NCBI GenBank assembly: GCA_002395835.1
Contig: DGVD01000015.1
Location: 350,149-414,148 of the forward strand
Origin: Bacteroidales bacterium UBA4293
GTDB lineage: Bacteria; Bacteroidota; Bacteroidia; Bacteroidales; Bacteroidaceae
Length of the DNA stretch: 64,000 nt
Reading direction: 5' to 3'
Positions 6,575 through 15,317 of the stretch are shown in pieces. The position numbers and the translations under genes are program-made. How positions within the stretch are numbered: position 1 is the stretch's first letter; the number at the start of each line of letters is the position of its first letter. The notes beneath the pieces were generated by a model that was given only the letters and a program-made list of their open reading frames with translations, was not told where the DNA came from and made no database searches.

Positions 6575-7717
6575 TTAGAGCAATTTCTGAATTTCTGTTT
6601 CTACGTCTTTTATGTCATCATTACGCTTGCTAAGCGTGTTCTCTCTGTCGATGAGGAAGAAAGTAGGAACTGCCGTAACTCCATATAAAGACACGTTGGT
6701 GGAATAGACACCATTTGCATCACGTACGCATATCCAAGGCAGATTGTCAGCATTGGTTTTCCAGAAGTGCTCGTCAGTGTCTAAAGATATCTGGTAAATC
6801 TCGAAACCTTGGTCTTTATACTTGTCATATATTTCACGGAACAACATGTTACGTTGTGCAGACTGAGCATGGTTGTATATGGTGAAATCAAGCAAAACAA
6901 CCTTTCCTTTCAAGTCTGTCAGATTACGGAGTTCTCCTCTGACGTCTGGAAGTGAAATATTGATGATGTCAGTTTCATGAATTTTGTCTGGGTCAAGTTC
7001 CACCTCTTTCACTATAGGCCCACGCACGTTTTTCATTCCTCTGATAGCTATATTATGCAAGTTTATAGCACGGTTTGCATGTGGGAACTTATTGTCCCAG
7101 CTAGTAGCTACAGCAGCAAAGCACTGTACATCTTTTTTGTCGTTAACAGGATCGAAAATAAGGTAACCCGTAACAGTTTGGAAAAGGGCAAAATAGGAAG
7201 AAGGATCCTGAGGGTTCTTGAAGATGTAGTTCCGTTTAACATCATCTTTATAACGGGTTAGGATGGCTTTGACACTGTCTTGCGCATCTCCTATAGCCAT
7301 TTTGGTATTACCAATGGCATTAATTGCTTTTTCCAGATTTATCTGTTTAATAGCTAATTCCTTGATTTTCTGATTAGCTTCGGATGCCTCAATGACATAG
7401 TCTGTAGGCATGGTGTGAAGTTCAGCATTAATCTTCACAGTCTCGGTGGAATCGATGGTGAAGTTAATGATTTTATCTTCAATACGAAGACGGTAAAACT
7501 CTGTATTGCTAGGAGCTTCAGCCTTAAAATCAAAGTTTCCGCTTTTTTTCAGTTTAACAGAATCCAACGTGTTGATAGATTCCAAACCTACATTTTCCAA
7601 ATAGAGGACTTTGTCTTCTGCGTCAGTAATGGAGCCTTCCACTCCAAATTTTGGGGTATTGTCACAGGCAGCCAGTGTAAAGAGGGCTAATCCAATGCAA
7701 CTGATGATTTTTTTCAT
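6575..7717 (-). CDS. Thioredoxin-like lipoprotein lacking the CxxC motif, 380 aa
   Basis: The signal peptide ends in lipobox LAAC (Cys18), so the protein is membrane-anchored and faces the periplasm. Residues about 25-130 form the DUF4369-type beta domain that precedes TlpA-like domains in Bacteroidota. Residues about 250-380 form the thioredoxin fold: a strand GKVVLLDFTIY, the helix that follows it, and a cis-Pro loop AVPTFFLID (Pro351). The place of the redox CxxC is YNHAQ (about 281-285), with no cysteine, so the protein cannot be a normal disulfide reductase. It may bind a partner or act as a chaperone. It is a single gene divergent from pnp. Confidence 0.85.
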   Translation of the reverse strand: MKKIISCIGLALFTLAACDNTPKFGVEGSITDAEDKVLYLENVGLESINTLDSVKLKKSGNFDFKAEAPSNTEFYRLRIEDKIINFTIDSTETVKINAELHTMPTDYVIEASEANQKIKELAIKQINLEKAINAIGNTKMAIGDAQDSVKAILTRYKDDVKRNYIFKNPQDPSSYFALFQTVTGYLIFDPVNDKKDVQCFAAVATSWDNKFPHANRAINLHNIAIRGMKNVRGPIVKEVELDPDKIHETDIINISLPDVRGELRNLTDLKGKVVLLDFTIYNHAQSAQRNMLFREIYDKYKDQGFEIYQISLDTDEHFWKTNADNLPWICVRDANGVYSTNVSLYGVTAVPTFFLIDRENTLSKRNDDIKDVETEIQKLL

Positions 7718-7745
7718 TATTGTAGTGTTTTTTCAAATTTAGCTG

Positions 7746-7753
7746 CAAATATA
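7746..7753 (-). promoter_or_regulatory. Promoter -7 element for the thioredoxin-like gene
   Basis: TATATTTG on the minus strand, about 30 bp before the start codon; no clear -33 element. Confidence 0.45.
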
Positions 7754-7858
7754 CAACCCTTGTGGGATTTTTGGATACATTAACCCTTAAAATAATGAAA
7801 AATGGGCTGTATAGGTAAACTTTTCGGTATTCATTTCGTTTTTATAAGGTGTTTTTTG

Positions 7859-7866
7859 TATATTTG
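7859..7866 (+). promoter_or_regulatory. Promoter -7 element for pnp
   Basis: TATATTTG at 7859-7866, 44 bp before the pnp start; a weak TTCG sits near the -33 position. Confidence 0.5.
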
Positions 7867-7910
7867 CGCAATTTTTCAGAACAATTATTTTTATATTCAA
7901 TATTTTTTAG

Positions 7911-10193
7911 ATGAGCGTTATTACAAAAACAATCGAGCTGCCTGATGGTAGAACCATCAAGCTCGAGACCGGGAAAGTGGCGAAACAGGCCGATGGTGCT
8001 GTAGTATTGACTATGGGTAAAACCGTGTTGCTGGCTACTGTTTGCGCCGCAAAAGATGCAGTTCCCGGAACAGATTTCATGCCTCTTCAGGTAGAGTACA
8101 GAGAAAAGTATGGTGCATTCGGCCGTTTCCCTGGTGGTTTCACAAAGCGTGAGGGAAAAGCTTCAGACTATGAGATTCTGACTTGCCGTTTGGTAGACCG
8201 TGCACTTCGTCCTCTTTTCCCAGGCAACTATCATGCCGAGGTCTATGTGAATATCATTCTGTTCAGTGCAGATGGTGTAGATATGCCTGATGCATTGGCT
8301 GGCTTGGCTGCCTCTGCAGCATTGGCTGTATCTGATATTCCATTCGAGGGCCCAATTTCAGAAGTACGTGTTGCCAGAATCAATGGAGAGTTCGTTATTG
8401 ACCCTACATTTGAGCAATTAAAGGAGGCTGATCTGGACATCATGGTAGGTGCTACTTATGAGAATATCATGATGGTTGAGGGTGAAATGAAAGAAGTTTC
8501 TGAGCAGGTTCTGCTTGCTGCCATGAAGGCTGCGCATGAGGCTATCAAGGTTCATTGCAAGGCTCAGATGGAGTTGATGGAAGAATGTGGTACTGTAACC
8601 AAGCGTGAGTACTGTCATGAGGTAAATGATGAAGAATTACGTGAGGAAGTAAAGAAGGTTTGCTACCAGCCAGCTTATGATGTTACAAAGCAGGCATTGG
8701 AGAAACATGCTCGTGCAGAAGCTTTTGAAAAGATAGTAGAAGATTTCAAGACTGCTTATCATGAGGCACATGCTAATGATGAGGAAATCGATTTGGATGA
8801 GAAGGATGCGATGATTGACCGCTATTACCATGATGTAGAACGTGATGCAATGCGTCGCTGCATTTTGGATGAGGGCAAGCGTTTGGATGGACGTACTACT
8901 ACTGAAATCCGTCCTATCTCTTGTGAGGTAGATGTACTTCCAGGTCCTCATGGTGCTTCTTTGTTTACCCGTGGAGAAACCCAATCTCTAACTTCTTGTA
9001 CCTTGGGTACTAAAAGTGATGAGAAGATTGTGGATGATGTTCTTAATCAGGGACGTGAAAGATTCCTTCTTCACTATAACTTCCCTCCATTCTCTACCGG
9101 TGAAGCTAAGGCTCAGCGTGGTGTAGGTCGTCGTGAAATAGGTCATGGTCATTTGGCATGGCGTGCTCTTAAGGGGCAGATTCCAGAAGACTATCCTTAT
9201 ACCGTACGTTTGGTATCCGATATTTTAGAGTCTAATGGTTCATCTTCTATGGCAACTGTTTGTGCTGGAACTTTAGCACTGATGGATGCAGGTGTCAAGA
9301 TGGCAAAGCCAGTATCTGGTATAGCAATGGGTCTGATTAAGAATCCAGGTGAAGAGAAATATGCGATCTTAAGTGATATCTTGGGTGATGAGGACCACTT
9401 GGGTGATATGGACTTCAAGGTAACAGGAACTCGTGATGGTATCACAGCCACTCAGATGGATATCAAGTGCGATGGTTTGAGTTATGAAATCTTGGAGAAG
9501 GCACTCTTACAGGCTAAGCAGGGTCGTGAGTTCATCCTTGGTAAGATTACTGATTGTATTGCAGAACCACGTGCTGAACTTAAACCTCATGCTCCACGCA
9601 TTGAAACCTTGACAATTCCAAAGGAATTCATCGGTGCTGTTATTGGCCCTGGTGGTAAGGTTATTCAAGGCATGCAGGAGGAAACCGGTGCTGTTATTTC
9701 TATTGAGGAAGTGGATGGTGTAGGTAAGATTCAGGTTGCTGGAACAAATAAGGAGTGCATAGATGCAGCTTTGGCTAAAATTAAGGCTATAGTTGCTGTT
9801 CCAGAAATAGGTGAGGAATATGAAGGTAAGGTTCAGAGCATTATGCCTTATGGAGCCTTTGTAGAGTTCTTGCCAGGCAAGGATGGTCTTCTTCATATTT
9901 CAGAAATAGATTGGAAGCGCTTAGAAACAGTAGAAGAAGCTGGAATCAAAGAAGGTGATAAGATCAAGGTAAAATTGATAGACATTGATCCTAAGACAGG
10001 TAAGTTCAAACTTAGCCGTAAGGTTTTGATGGAGAAGCCTGCGGATTATGTAGAACGTCCACCTCGTGAGCGCCGTCCACGTCCAGAGTCAGATCAGCAA
10101 CGTGGTGAGCGTCGAGGCAATCATGATAATAGTCGTGGTGAGCGTCATCCTCGTCCAGAACGTACAGATCGGCCAAATAAATCTGAAGAATAA
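7911..10193 (+). CDS. pnp: Polyribonucleotide nucleotidyltransferase (PNPase), 760 aa
   Basis: Phosphorolytic 3'-5' exoribonuclease of mRNA decay, acting as a trimer. It has two RNase PH domains (about 10-145 and 340-480) around an all-helical linker, a KH domain near 585-645 with the GxxG loop IGPGGK, and an S1 domain near 655-730 (GEEYEGKVQSIMPYGAFVEFLPGKDGLLHISE). After S1 comes a basic tail of about 45 residues (RPPRERRPRPESDQ ... RGERHPRPERTD), disordered and probably RNA-binding, which makes it longer than the E. coli enzyme. It is a single gene with its own promoter and a strong terminator. Confidence 0.97.
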   Translation: MSVITKTIELPDGRTIKLETGKVAKQADGAVVLTMGKTVLLATVCAAKDAVPGTDFMPLQVEYREKYGAFGRFPGGFTKREGKASDYEILTCRLVDRALRPLFPGNYHAEVYVNIILFSADGVDMPDALAGLAASAALAVSDIPFEGPISEVRVARINGEFVIDPTFEQLKEADLDIMVGATYENIMMVEGEMKEVSEQVLLAAMKAAHEAIKVHCKAQMELMEECGTVTKREYCHEVNDEELREEVKKVCYQPAYDVTKQALEKHARAEAFEKIVEDFKTAYHEAHANDEEIDLDEKDAMIDRYYHDVERDAMRRCILDEGKRLDGRTTTEIRPISCEVDVLPGPHGASLFTRGETQSLTSCTLGTKSDEKIVDDVLNQGRERFLLHYNFPPFSTGEAKAQRGVGRREIGHGHLAWRALKGQIPEDYPYTVRLVSDILESNGSSSMATVCAGTLALMDAGVKMAKPVSGIAMGLIKNPGEEKYAILSDILGDEDHLGDMDFKVTGTRDGITATQMDIKCDGLSYEILEKALLQAKQGREFILGKITDCIAEPRAELKPHAPRIETLTIPKEFIGAVIGPGGKVIQGMQEETGAVISIEEVDGVGKIQVAGTNKECIDAALAKIKAIVAVPEIGEEYEGKVQSIMPYGAFVEFLPGKDGLLHISEIDWKRLETVEEAGIKEGDKIKVKLIDIDPKTGKFKLSRKVLMEKPADYVERPPRERRPRPESDQQRGERRGNHDNSRGERHPRPERTDRPNKSEE

Positions 10194-10222
10194 GCTTACG
10201 GCTTACCTTATTTAATATATTT

Positions 10223-10254
10223 AAGGGGTGTACCAAAACAGGGTATACCCCTTT
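10223..10254 (+). terminator. Terminator of pnp
   Basis: Hairpin AAGGGGTGTACC / GGTATACCCCTT followed by a T-rich tract; one G-U pair in the stem. Confidence 0.85.
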
Positions 10255-10286
10255 CTTTCTATTCTTTCTCTTAATTTTGCATTTCT

Positions 10287-10317
10287 TTTGACAAATCCCC
10301 AAAAAATGATATATTTG
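10287..10317 (+). promoter_or_regulatory. Promoter of the GH3 lipoprotein gene
   Basis: TTTG (10287-10290), 19 bp, TATATTTG (10310-10317): a textbook match, 43 bp before the start codon. Confidence 0.7.
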
Positions 10318-10360
10318 CAAATGGAAAATCTTTAAACCACAAAAAGTTATAACTTTTATC

Positions 10361-12691
10361 ATGAAAAAAATCATTTGTTTTTCTGCAGTACTCTTAGGTG
10401 TGGGAACTGCAATGTTGACCAGTTGTGGGCCGAAATATTCTATTGAGGAACATGGACAGTTCAATTTGGTTATTCAGAATGGTGGACAAACACTGGGTTA
10501 TTCTCCTCAAAGTGGAATCCAGCTGATAGAGGATGGAGGCTATGCCTTCAAGGATCTAAATAAAAATGGAAAGCTAGATGTTTATGAAGATTGGAGGAAT
10601 AGCCCTGAAGATCGTGCCAAGGATTTGGCAGCTCAACTTTCTACTGAGGAAATAGCTGGTTTAATGCTATATTCTGCTCATCAGTCTATCCCTGGAAATT
10701 CAAGACCAGGACATTTTATGAGTTCTACATATAATGACACTACATTGGAGGCCAGTGGTTTGAAGAGCTATGACCTAACGGACCAACAGAAGAAGTTCTT
10801 AGGAGAGGATAATGTACGTGCAGTATTGGTAACCCAGGTTGAAAGTCCTGAGGTAGCTGCAAAGTGGAACAACAATGTTCAGGCTTTTGTAGAAGGAATG
10901 GGGCATGGAATCCCTGCAAATAATAGTTCTGACCCACGTCATACTGTTTCAGCTGATGCAGAATACAATTATGGTGCAGGTGGTAAAATTTCTATGTGGC
11001 CTTCTTCATTGGGTATAGCTGCAACTTTTGACCCTGCAGAGATGAAGAAATTTGGTGAAATTGCTTCTAAGGAGTATCGTGCATTGGGTATTGCTACAGC
11101 TCTTTCTCCTCAGGTAGATTTGGCAACAGATCCACGTTGGTCTCGTTTCAGTGGAACATTTGGTGATGATTCTGATTTAGCTACAGATATGGCTCGAGCT
11201 TATTGTGATGGGTTCCAGACATCTCCAAAGGAACTCTCTATTGAAGGAGCCTGGGGGTATCAGTCTGTAAATGCCATGGTTAAGCATTGGTATGGTTATG
11301 GAGCTCAAGAAGGTGGTCGTGATTCACACTTCTGTTATGGAAAATATGCTGTTTATCCAGGAAACAATCTGGAAGAACATTTGAAGTCATTTACAGAAGG
11401 TGCGTTCAAGTTGGAAGATGGCACAGGAATGGCATCTGCAATTATGCCAATCTATAGCATTCTTTGGAATCAGAATCCAAATGGTGAGAATGTAGGTGGT
11501 AGCTATAGCAAATGGATGATTTCAGAACAACTGCGTGAAAAATATCACTTTGATGGTGTAGCTTGTACTGACTGGAATATTATGTTTGATAATCCTTCTG
11601 TGGAAAGTTTCGGTGGCATGTGTTGGGGTGTTGAGAATGTGCCAGTGGCAGAACGCCATTTTATGATTCTGGAAGCAGGTGTAGACCAGTTTGGTGGTCA
11701 GAATGATAAGGGTCCTGTGCTTGAGGCATATAAGATTTGGAGTGATAAATACGGAAAGGAAAGTGCCGATGAGCGTTTCCAGAAATCTGCTTATCGCCTA
11801 TTGTTGAATGTATTTCGTGTAGGTCTGTTTGAAAATCCTTATTTGGATCCAGAGGAAACAAAAGCTATAGTTGGTAATCCTGAATTTATGCAAGCAGGTT
11901 ATGAGGCTCAACAGAAGTCAGTAGTCATGCTGAAAAATCATGGGAAGACCCTTCCTCTGGCTGAAAAGAAGAATGTATATGTGGCAAAACGCCATTTTGT
12001 ACAGTCTCGTGGATTCTTCGGTTTAAGTGGAGAAGATAAGTGGGAATATCCAGTAAATATTGATTTGGTAAAGAGATACTACAATGTAGTGGAAGATCCA
12101 AAGGAAGCTGACTTTGCTTTGGTGTTCATGCAGGAACCTTCTTCAGGCCCAGGCTATGATGTGAATGATCGTGATAAAAAGGGCGGAAATGGATATGTAC
12201 CTATTAGCTTACAGTATAATGATTATACTGCTACTTATGCACGTGAAACCAGTATCGCTGGAGGTGATCCAAAGGAGAATTTCACCAATCGCTCTTACAA
12301 AGGAAAGACCGTGAAGACTTCAAATAGAGATGATATGCAAGTGGTTTTAGATACCAAGAAATTGATGGGTGACAAGCCTGTTATTGTTGCTTTGAATACA
12401 GGTCGTCCTGTTGTAGTTTCCGAGTTTGAGGGTGCTGCTGATGCTCTGTTACTGACTTTCACTGTAGAGAATCAAGTTGTTCTTGACGTTATAAGTGGTA
12501 AGGTTGAACCATCAGGTTTATTACCAATGGATATGCCTGCAAGTATGAAAGTTGTAGAGGAACAAAAGGAAGACGTTTCTCATGATTTTGAATGTTACAA
12601 AGATTCTGATGGCAACACTTATAAGTTTGCATTTGGACTGAACTGGGGTGGTGTTATCAATGATAATCGTGTAAAAAAGTATGCAAAATAA
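10361..12691 (+). CDS. GH3 family glycoside hydrolase, lipoprotein, 776 aa
   Basis: Exported exo-beta-glycosidase, probably acting on beta-glucosides or beta-xylosides. The signal peptide ends LTSC (Cys22). Residues about 63-78 (FKDLNKNGKLDVYEDWR) form a Ca-binding-like loop seen in a Bacteroidota GH3 subgroup. The (beta/alpha)8 domain spans about 85-430, with KHWYGYGAQEGGRDSH and the nucleophile region FDGVACTDW (Asp404). The second alpha/beta domain spans about 520-740, and the C-terminal FnIII domain usual in beta-glucosidases is lacking. It is a single gene with its own promoter and terminator. The substrate cannot be read from the sequence. Confidence 0.9.
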   Translation: MKKIICFSAVLLGVGTAMLTSCGPKYSIEEHGQFNLVIQNGGQTLGYSPQSGIQLIEDGGYAFKDLNKNGKLDVYEDWRNSPEDRAKDLAAQLSTEEIAGLMLYSAHQSIPGNSRPGHFMSSTYNDTTLEASGLKSYDLTDQQKKFLGEDNVRAVLVTQVESPEVAAKWNNNVQAFVEGMGHGIPANNSSDPRHTVSADAEYNYGAGGKISMWPSSLGIAATFDPAEMKKFGEIASKEYRALGIATALSPQVDLATDPRWSRFSGTFGDDSDLATDMARAYCDGFQTSPKELSIEGAWGYQSVNAMVKHWYGYGAQEGGRDSHFCYGKYAVYPGNNLEEHLKSFTEGAFKLEDGTGMASAIMPIYSILWNQNPNGENVGGSYSKWMISEQLREKYHFDGVACTDWNIMFDNPSVESFGGMCWGVENVPVAERHFMILEAGVDQFGGQNDKGPVLEAYKIWSDKYGKESADERFQKSAYRLLLNVFRVGLFENPYLDPEETKAIVGNPEFMQAGYEAQQKSVVMLKNHGKTLPLAEKKNVYVAKRHFVQSRGFFGLSGEDKWEYPVNIDLVKRYYNVVEDPKEADFALVFMQEPSSGPGYDVNDRDKKGGNGYVPISLQYNDYTATYARETSIAGGDPKENFTNRSYKGKTVKTSNRDDMQVVLDTKKLMGDKPVIVALNTGRPVVVSEFEGAADALLLTFTVENQVVLDVISGKVEPSGLLPMDMPASMKVVEEQKEDVSHDFECYKDSDGNTYKFAFGLNWGGVINDNRVKKYAK

Positions 12692-12706
12692 AATTCATTA
12701 GGATAT

Positions 12707-12745
12707 AAGAAAGGGCTGTTTGAGATTCTCGGACAGCCTTTCTTG
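12707..12745 (+). terminator. Terminator of the GH3 gene
   Basis: Hairpin AGAAAGGGCTGT / ACAGCCTTTCTT with an 11-13 nt loop; the 3' arm is T-rich. Confidence 0.75.
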
Positions 12746-12756
12746 TATAAACATAA

Positions 12757-12786
12757 AAAAAAGAGATACAATTGTATCTCTTTTTG
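12757..12786 (-). terminator. Palindromic terminator after the tRNA-Asn pair
   Basis: Perfect palindrome AAAGAGATACAATTGTATCTCTTT with A- and T-runs on the two sides. It lies directly after the 3' end of the tRNA-Asn pair. Confidence 0.8.
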
Positions 12787-12860
12787 CGCTTCAAGATGGG
12801 CTTGAACCAACGACCCCCTGATTAACAGTCAGGTGCTCTAACCAACTGAGCTATTGAAGC
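12787..12860 (-). tRNA. tRNA-Asn (anticodon GTT), copy 2
   Basis: The minus strand starts GCTTCAATAGCTCAGTTGG. The acceptor stem is GCTTCAA/TTGAAGC with discriminator G, and the anticodon stem CCTGA/TCAGG encloses CTGTTAA, so the anticodon is GTT. The T-loop is TTCAAGC. CCA is not encoded. It is identical to the copy at 12886-12959. Confidence 0.96.
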
Positions 12861-12885
12861 AAGTTGCATTTCCATTATTAATGAG

Positions 12886-12959
12886 CGCTTCAAGATGGGC
12901 TTGAACCAACGACCCCCTGATTAACAGTCAGGTGCTCTAACCAACTGAGCTATTGAAGC
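12886..12959 (-). tRNA. tRNA-Asn (anticodon GTT), copy 1
   Basis: Identical 74-nt sequence to the second copy, 25 bp upstream of it on the minus strand. The two must be processed from one transcript. Confidence 0.96.
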
Positions 12960-12981
12960 AGTTTTTGTTGGAAATGCGGTG

Positions 12982-13012
12982 CAAAAGTACAGCAGAATTT
13001 TGAATTGTGCAA
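12982..13012 (-). promoter_or_regulatory. Promoter of the tRNA-Asn pair
   Basis: On the minus strand: TTGC (13009-13012), 19 bp, TACTTTTG (12982-12989), about 23 bp before the first tRNA. Confidence 0.55.
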
Positions 13013-13094
13013 CATTTCAAGCGAAAAAATGCAGTTTTCTCACGAAATAAAGTTAAAAGTTTGCACGTATCTTCATTATCACATGGAATTCCAC

Positions 13095-13102
13095 TACTTT
13101 TG
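13095..13102 (+). promoter_or_regulatory. Promoter -7 element of the S41 protease gene
   Basis: TACTTTTG at 13095-13102, 21 bp before the ATG at 13124; the -33 element is unclear. It supports starting at 13124 rather than at the upstream GTG. Confidence 0.5.
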
Positions 13103-13123
13103 CAGAAAATCACGAATCATAGA

Positions 13124-14773
13124 ATGAAAAAGCTAAACATCATTTTGTTTTTGCTGTTTCTGGGTATGTCTGTCTCTGCCCAGAATACATCAGACCGGAA
13201 TTTTGAAATAGGAAAAAGCATCGATATCTTTTCTGCTTTAGTAAAAGATTTGGATCTTTATTATGTGGATACACTGGAAACGAAGTCGGTGGTTCGTAAG
13301 GGGATAGACTATATGCTTGGGCAGTTGGATCCTTATACCGTCTTTTATTCAGATGAAGATATGGGAGATTTAAAGATGATGACTACAGGAAAATACGCAG
13401 GTATTGGCTCTGTAATCCGAATGTATCAAAAAGATAAAGTTGTCATCTCGGAACCTTATGCAAACAGTCCTGCTGCTCGTTCAGGGTTGAAGGCTGGTGA
13501 TATTTTGCTGCAGATAGATGATATAGATCTGAAAGGCAAGACTACCAGTGACGTAAGTTCATTACTTCGAGGAGAACCAGAAACCAGTTTTGTCCTTAAA
13601 GTAAAGCGTCCTGGTGTGGAAAAACCAATGACTTTTAAGATAACTCGTGAAACAATTGCTACTCCTGCTGTTCCATATTATGGTATGGTATCAACGGATA
13701 TTGGCTATATTAATTTCAGTAGTTTTACAGAAAATTGTTCTAAGGATATCAGGAGTGCTGCGATAGAGTTGAAGAATTCTGGTGCGAAGGGCCTAGTCGT
13801 CGACCTGCGTAACAATGGTGGTGGTCTTTTAAGTGAAGCCGTGGAGATAGTTAATTTGTTCTTACCGAAAGGTAAGTTGGTTCTAAGGACCCAAGGAAAG
13901 ACAAAGCAATCCTCTCATGAATATTTGACATCGAAAGAACCGTTATACTCAGATATTCCTTTGGTAGTGCTAGTCAATGGGAATACAGCCTCTTCTTCAG
14001 AAATTATGGCAGGTACTCTTCAAGATTATGACAGAGGCGTGGTAGTAGGTTCCCGTACTTATGGTAAAGGGCTGGTTCAGAGTGTCCGTGAAATGCCATA
14101 TAACAGTAGTATGAAACTTACCACTTCTAAATACTATATACCTAGTGGACGGTGTGTACAGGCAATAGATTATAAAAATCGTGATGGGATGGGGCGTGCA
14201 ACCCTTATTGCCGATAGCCTGACACATGTTTTTCATACAGAAGCAGGACGTGAAGTTAGAGATGGAGGAGGTATACGTCCTGATGTAGAGGTAAAGTTAG
14301 ATACAGTAGCCAATATTACTGCGTATTTAGCAGTAGATGATGTGGTTTTTGATTATGCTACTGAATACTATCAAAAGCATCCAAATTTGAAATCTGTTTC
14401 AGACTTTGAAATCACAGATGAGGATTATGCTGATTTTTGTCAAAAGGTGAAGAATAGTGATTTTAAGTACGACAAGCAAACAGAGAAAGCGCTGGAGAGT
14501 CTGCAGAAGATTGCTGAATTCGAGGGCTATTTGGAACCTGCAAAAGAAGAATTTGAAGCATTGAAGAAGAAATTGACTCATAATTTGGACTACGATTTAG
14601 AACAGAACAAGAAGGATATAAAGCAGATTCTTTCTGATGAAATAATCAAAAGATATTTTTATCAGGCAGGTTCTGTAGAACAGTCTTTAAAATATGATCC
14701 AACATTGGATAAGGCTGTGGAGATTCTTCATGATGATGCTTTATACAAGTCTATTTTGACAATAAAGAAATAA
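13124..14773 (+). CDS. S41 family C-terminal processing peptidase, 549 aa
   Basis: Exported serine protease of the CtpA/Prc type, which trims or degrades periplasmic proteins. A signal peptide ends MSVSAQ (about residue 20). A PDZ domain lies near 80-170 (GIGSVIRMYQKDKVVISEPY, SPAARSGLKAGDILLQIDD). The S41 domain follows, with the Ser/Lys dyad at about Ser290 (NTASSSEIMAG) and Lys315 (YGKGLVQ). The C-terminal helical part (about 420-549) is longer than in E. coli-type CtpA but common in Bacteroidota. An alternative GTG 39 codons upstream would precede the signal peptide and is unlikely. The next gene starts 3 bp later. Confidence 0.94.
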   Translation: MKKLNIILFLLFLGMSVSAQNTSDRNFEIGKSIDIFSALVKDLDLYYVDTLETKSVVRKGIDYMLGQLDPYTVFYSDEDMGDLKMMTTGKYAGIGSVIRMYQKDKVVISEPYANSPAARSGLKAGDILLQIDDIDLKGKTTSDVSSLLRGEPETSFVLKVKRPGVEKPMTFKITRETIATPAVPYYGMVSTDIGYINFSSFTENCSKDIRSAAIELKNSGAKGLVVDLRNNGGGLLSEAVEIVNLFLPKGKLVLRTQGKTKQSSHEYLTSKEPLYSDIPLVVLVNGNTASSSEIMAGTLQDYDRGVVVGSRTYGKGLVQSVREMPYNSSMKLTTSKYYIPSGRCVQAIDYKNRDGMGRATLIADSLTHVFHTEAGREVRDGGGIRPDVEVKLDTVANITAYLAVDDVVFDYATEYYQKHPNLKSVSDFEITDEDYADFCQKVKNSDFKYDKQTEKALESLQKIAEFEGYLEPAKEEFEALKKKLTHNLDYDLEQNKKDIKQILSDEIIKRYFYQAGSVEQSLKYDPTLDKAVEILHDDALYKSILTIKK

Positions 14774-14776
14774 GCA

Positions 14777-15199
14777 ATGAGTAGAGCAACTAAGCATTTG
14801 AATCGTAACAAGCAGTTCTTGATAGGAATTGGAGTATTAGCTTTTGCAGTGCTCCTTGTAGTCGTTTTGTTTCTTTCCATGAGCTATGATAAGTTTGAAG
14901 AACAAATGAAAAAGGTTGCAAGTCATGATTATTATCAGATTGAATTTGCAAATGATCTTGTCGGGGAAAGTGCTCAAATTTATGTAAATGATAGTTTGTT
15001 ATTTGATAAAGAGATTTCGTCAGATACTTTGAAAGTCAAGTTCAAGCCATTTGGTGAGCAACATTTGCTTATGTTAGTAGATAAAGAAAGTAATACTGCC
15101 CGTAATTTCAATCTTCAAGAAAAAGGTTGTAAGATATTGATTAAAAAAAATATAGAAGGTAAGTATATTATAGACCAAAAGGATTGGGAAAGTAAATGA
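14777..15199 (+). CDS. Hypothetical single-pass membrane protein, 140 aa
   Basis: A basic N-terminus (MSRATKHLNRNKQ) is followed by one membrane segment at about residues 14-36 (FLIGIGVLAFAVLLVVVLFL). The remaining 100 residues should lie in the periplasm and look beta-rich (YQIEFANDLVGESAQIYVND, TLKVKFKPFGEQHLLMLVDK). No family recognised. It starts 3 bp after the S41 protease gene, so it is co-translated with it and may be an adaptor or substrate. It is followed by the promoter and leader of the rimP operon. Confidence 0.75.
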   Translation: MSRATKHLNRNKQFLIGIGVLAFAVLLVVVLFLSMSYDKFEEQMKKVASHDYYQIEFANDLVGESAQIYVNDSLLFDKEISSDTLKVKFKPFGEQHLLMLVDKESNTARNFNLQEKGCKILIKKNIEGKYIIDQKDWESK

Positions 15200-15224
15200 G
15201 TTTCAAATATTTTAATGGATTTTT

Positions 15225-15254
15225 TTTGTATTTCCATGAAAATGACTAAATTTG
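15225..15254 (+). promoter_or_regulatory. Promoter of the rimP-nusA-infB operon
   Basis: TTTG (15225-15228), 18 bp, TAAATTTG (15247-15254), about 63 bp before the rimP start. Confidence 0.6.
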
Positions 15255-15269
15255 CACCGAAAGATGATT

Positions 15270-15297
15270 AAAGGGGGCTTGACAAAGCCTCCTTTTT
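15270..15297 (+). terminator. Terminator-like hairpin in the rimP-nusA-infB leader
   Basis: An 11-bp stem (AAAGGGGGCTT / AAGCCTCCTTT, one G-U pair), a GACA tetraloop and a T-rich tail. It begins about 8 nt after the predicted transcription start, so it stands in the mRNA leader. It can also end transcripts from the S41 pair upstream. Confidence 0.7.
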
Positions 15298-15317
15298 GTA
15301 TTTTTAATCTTAAATTC

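Noticed and set aside
10287..10317. Riboswitch or leader element before the first GH3 gene
   Set aside because: The leader after the promoter is only about 35 nt and shows no conserved structure.
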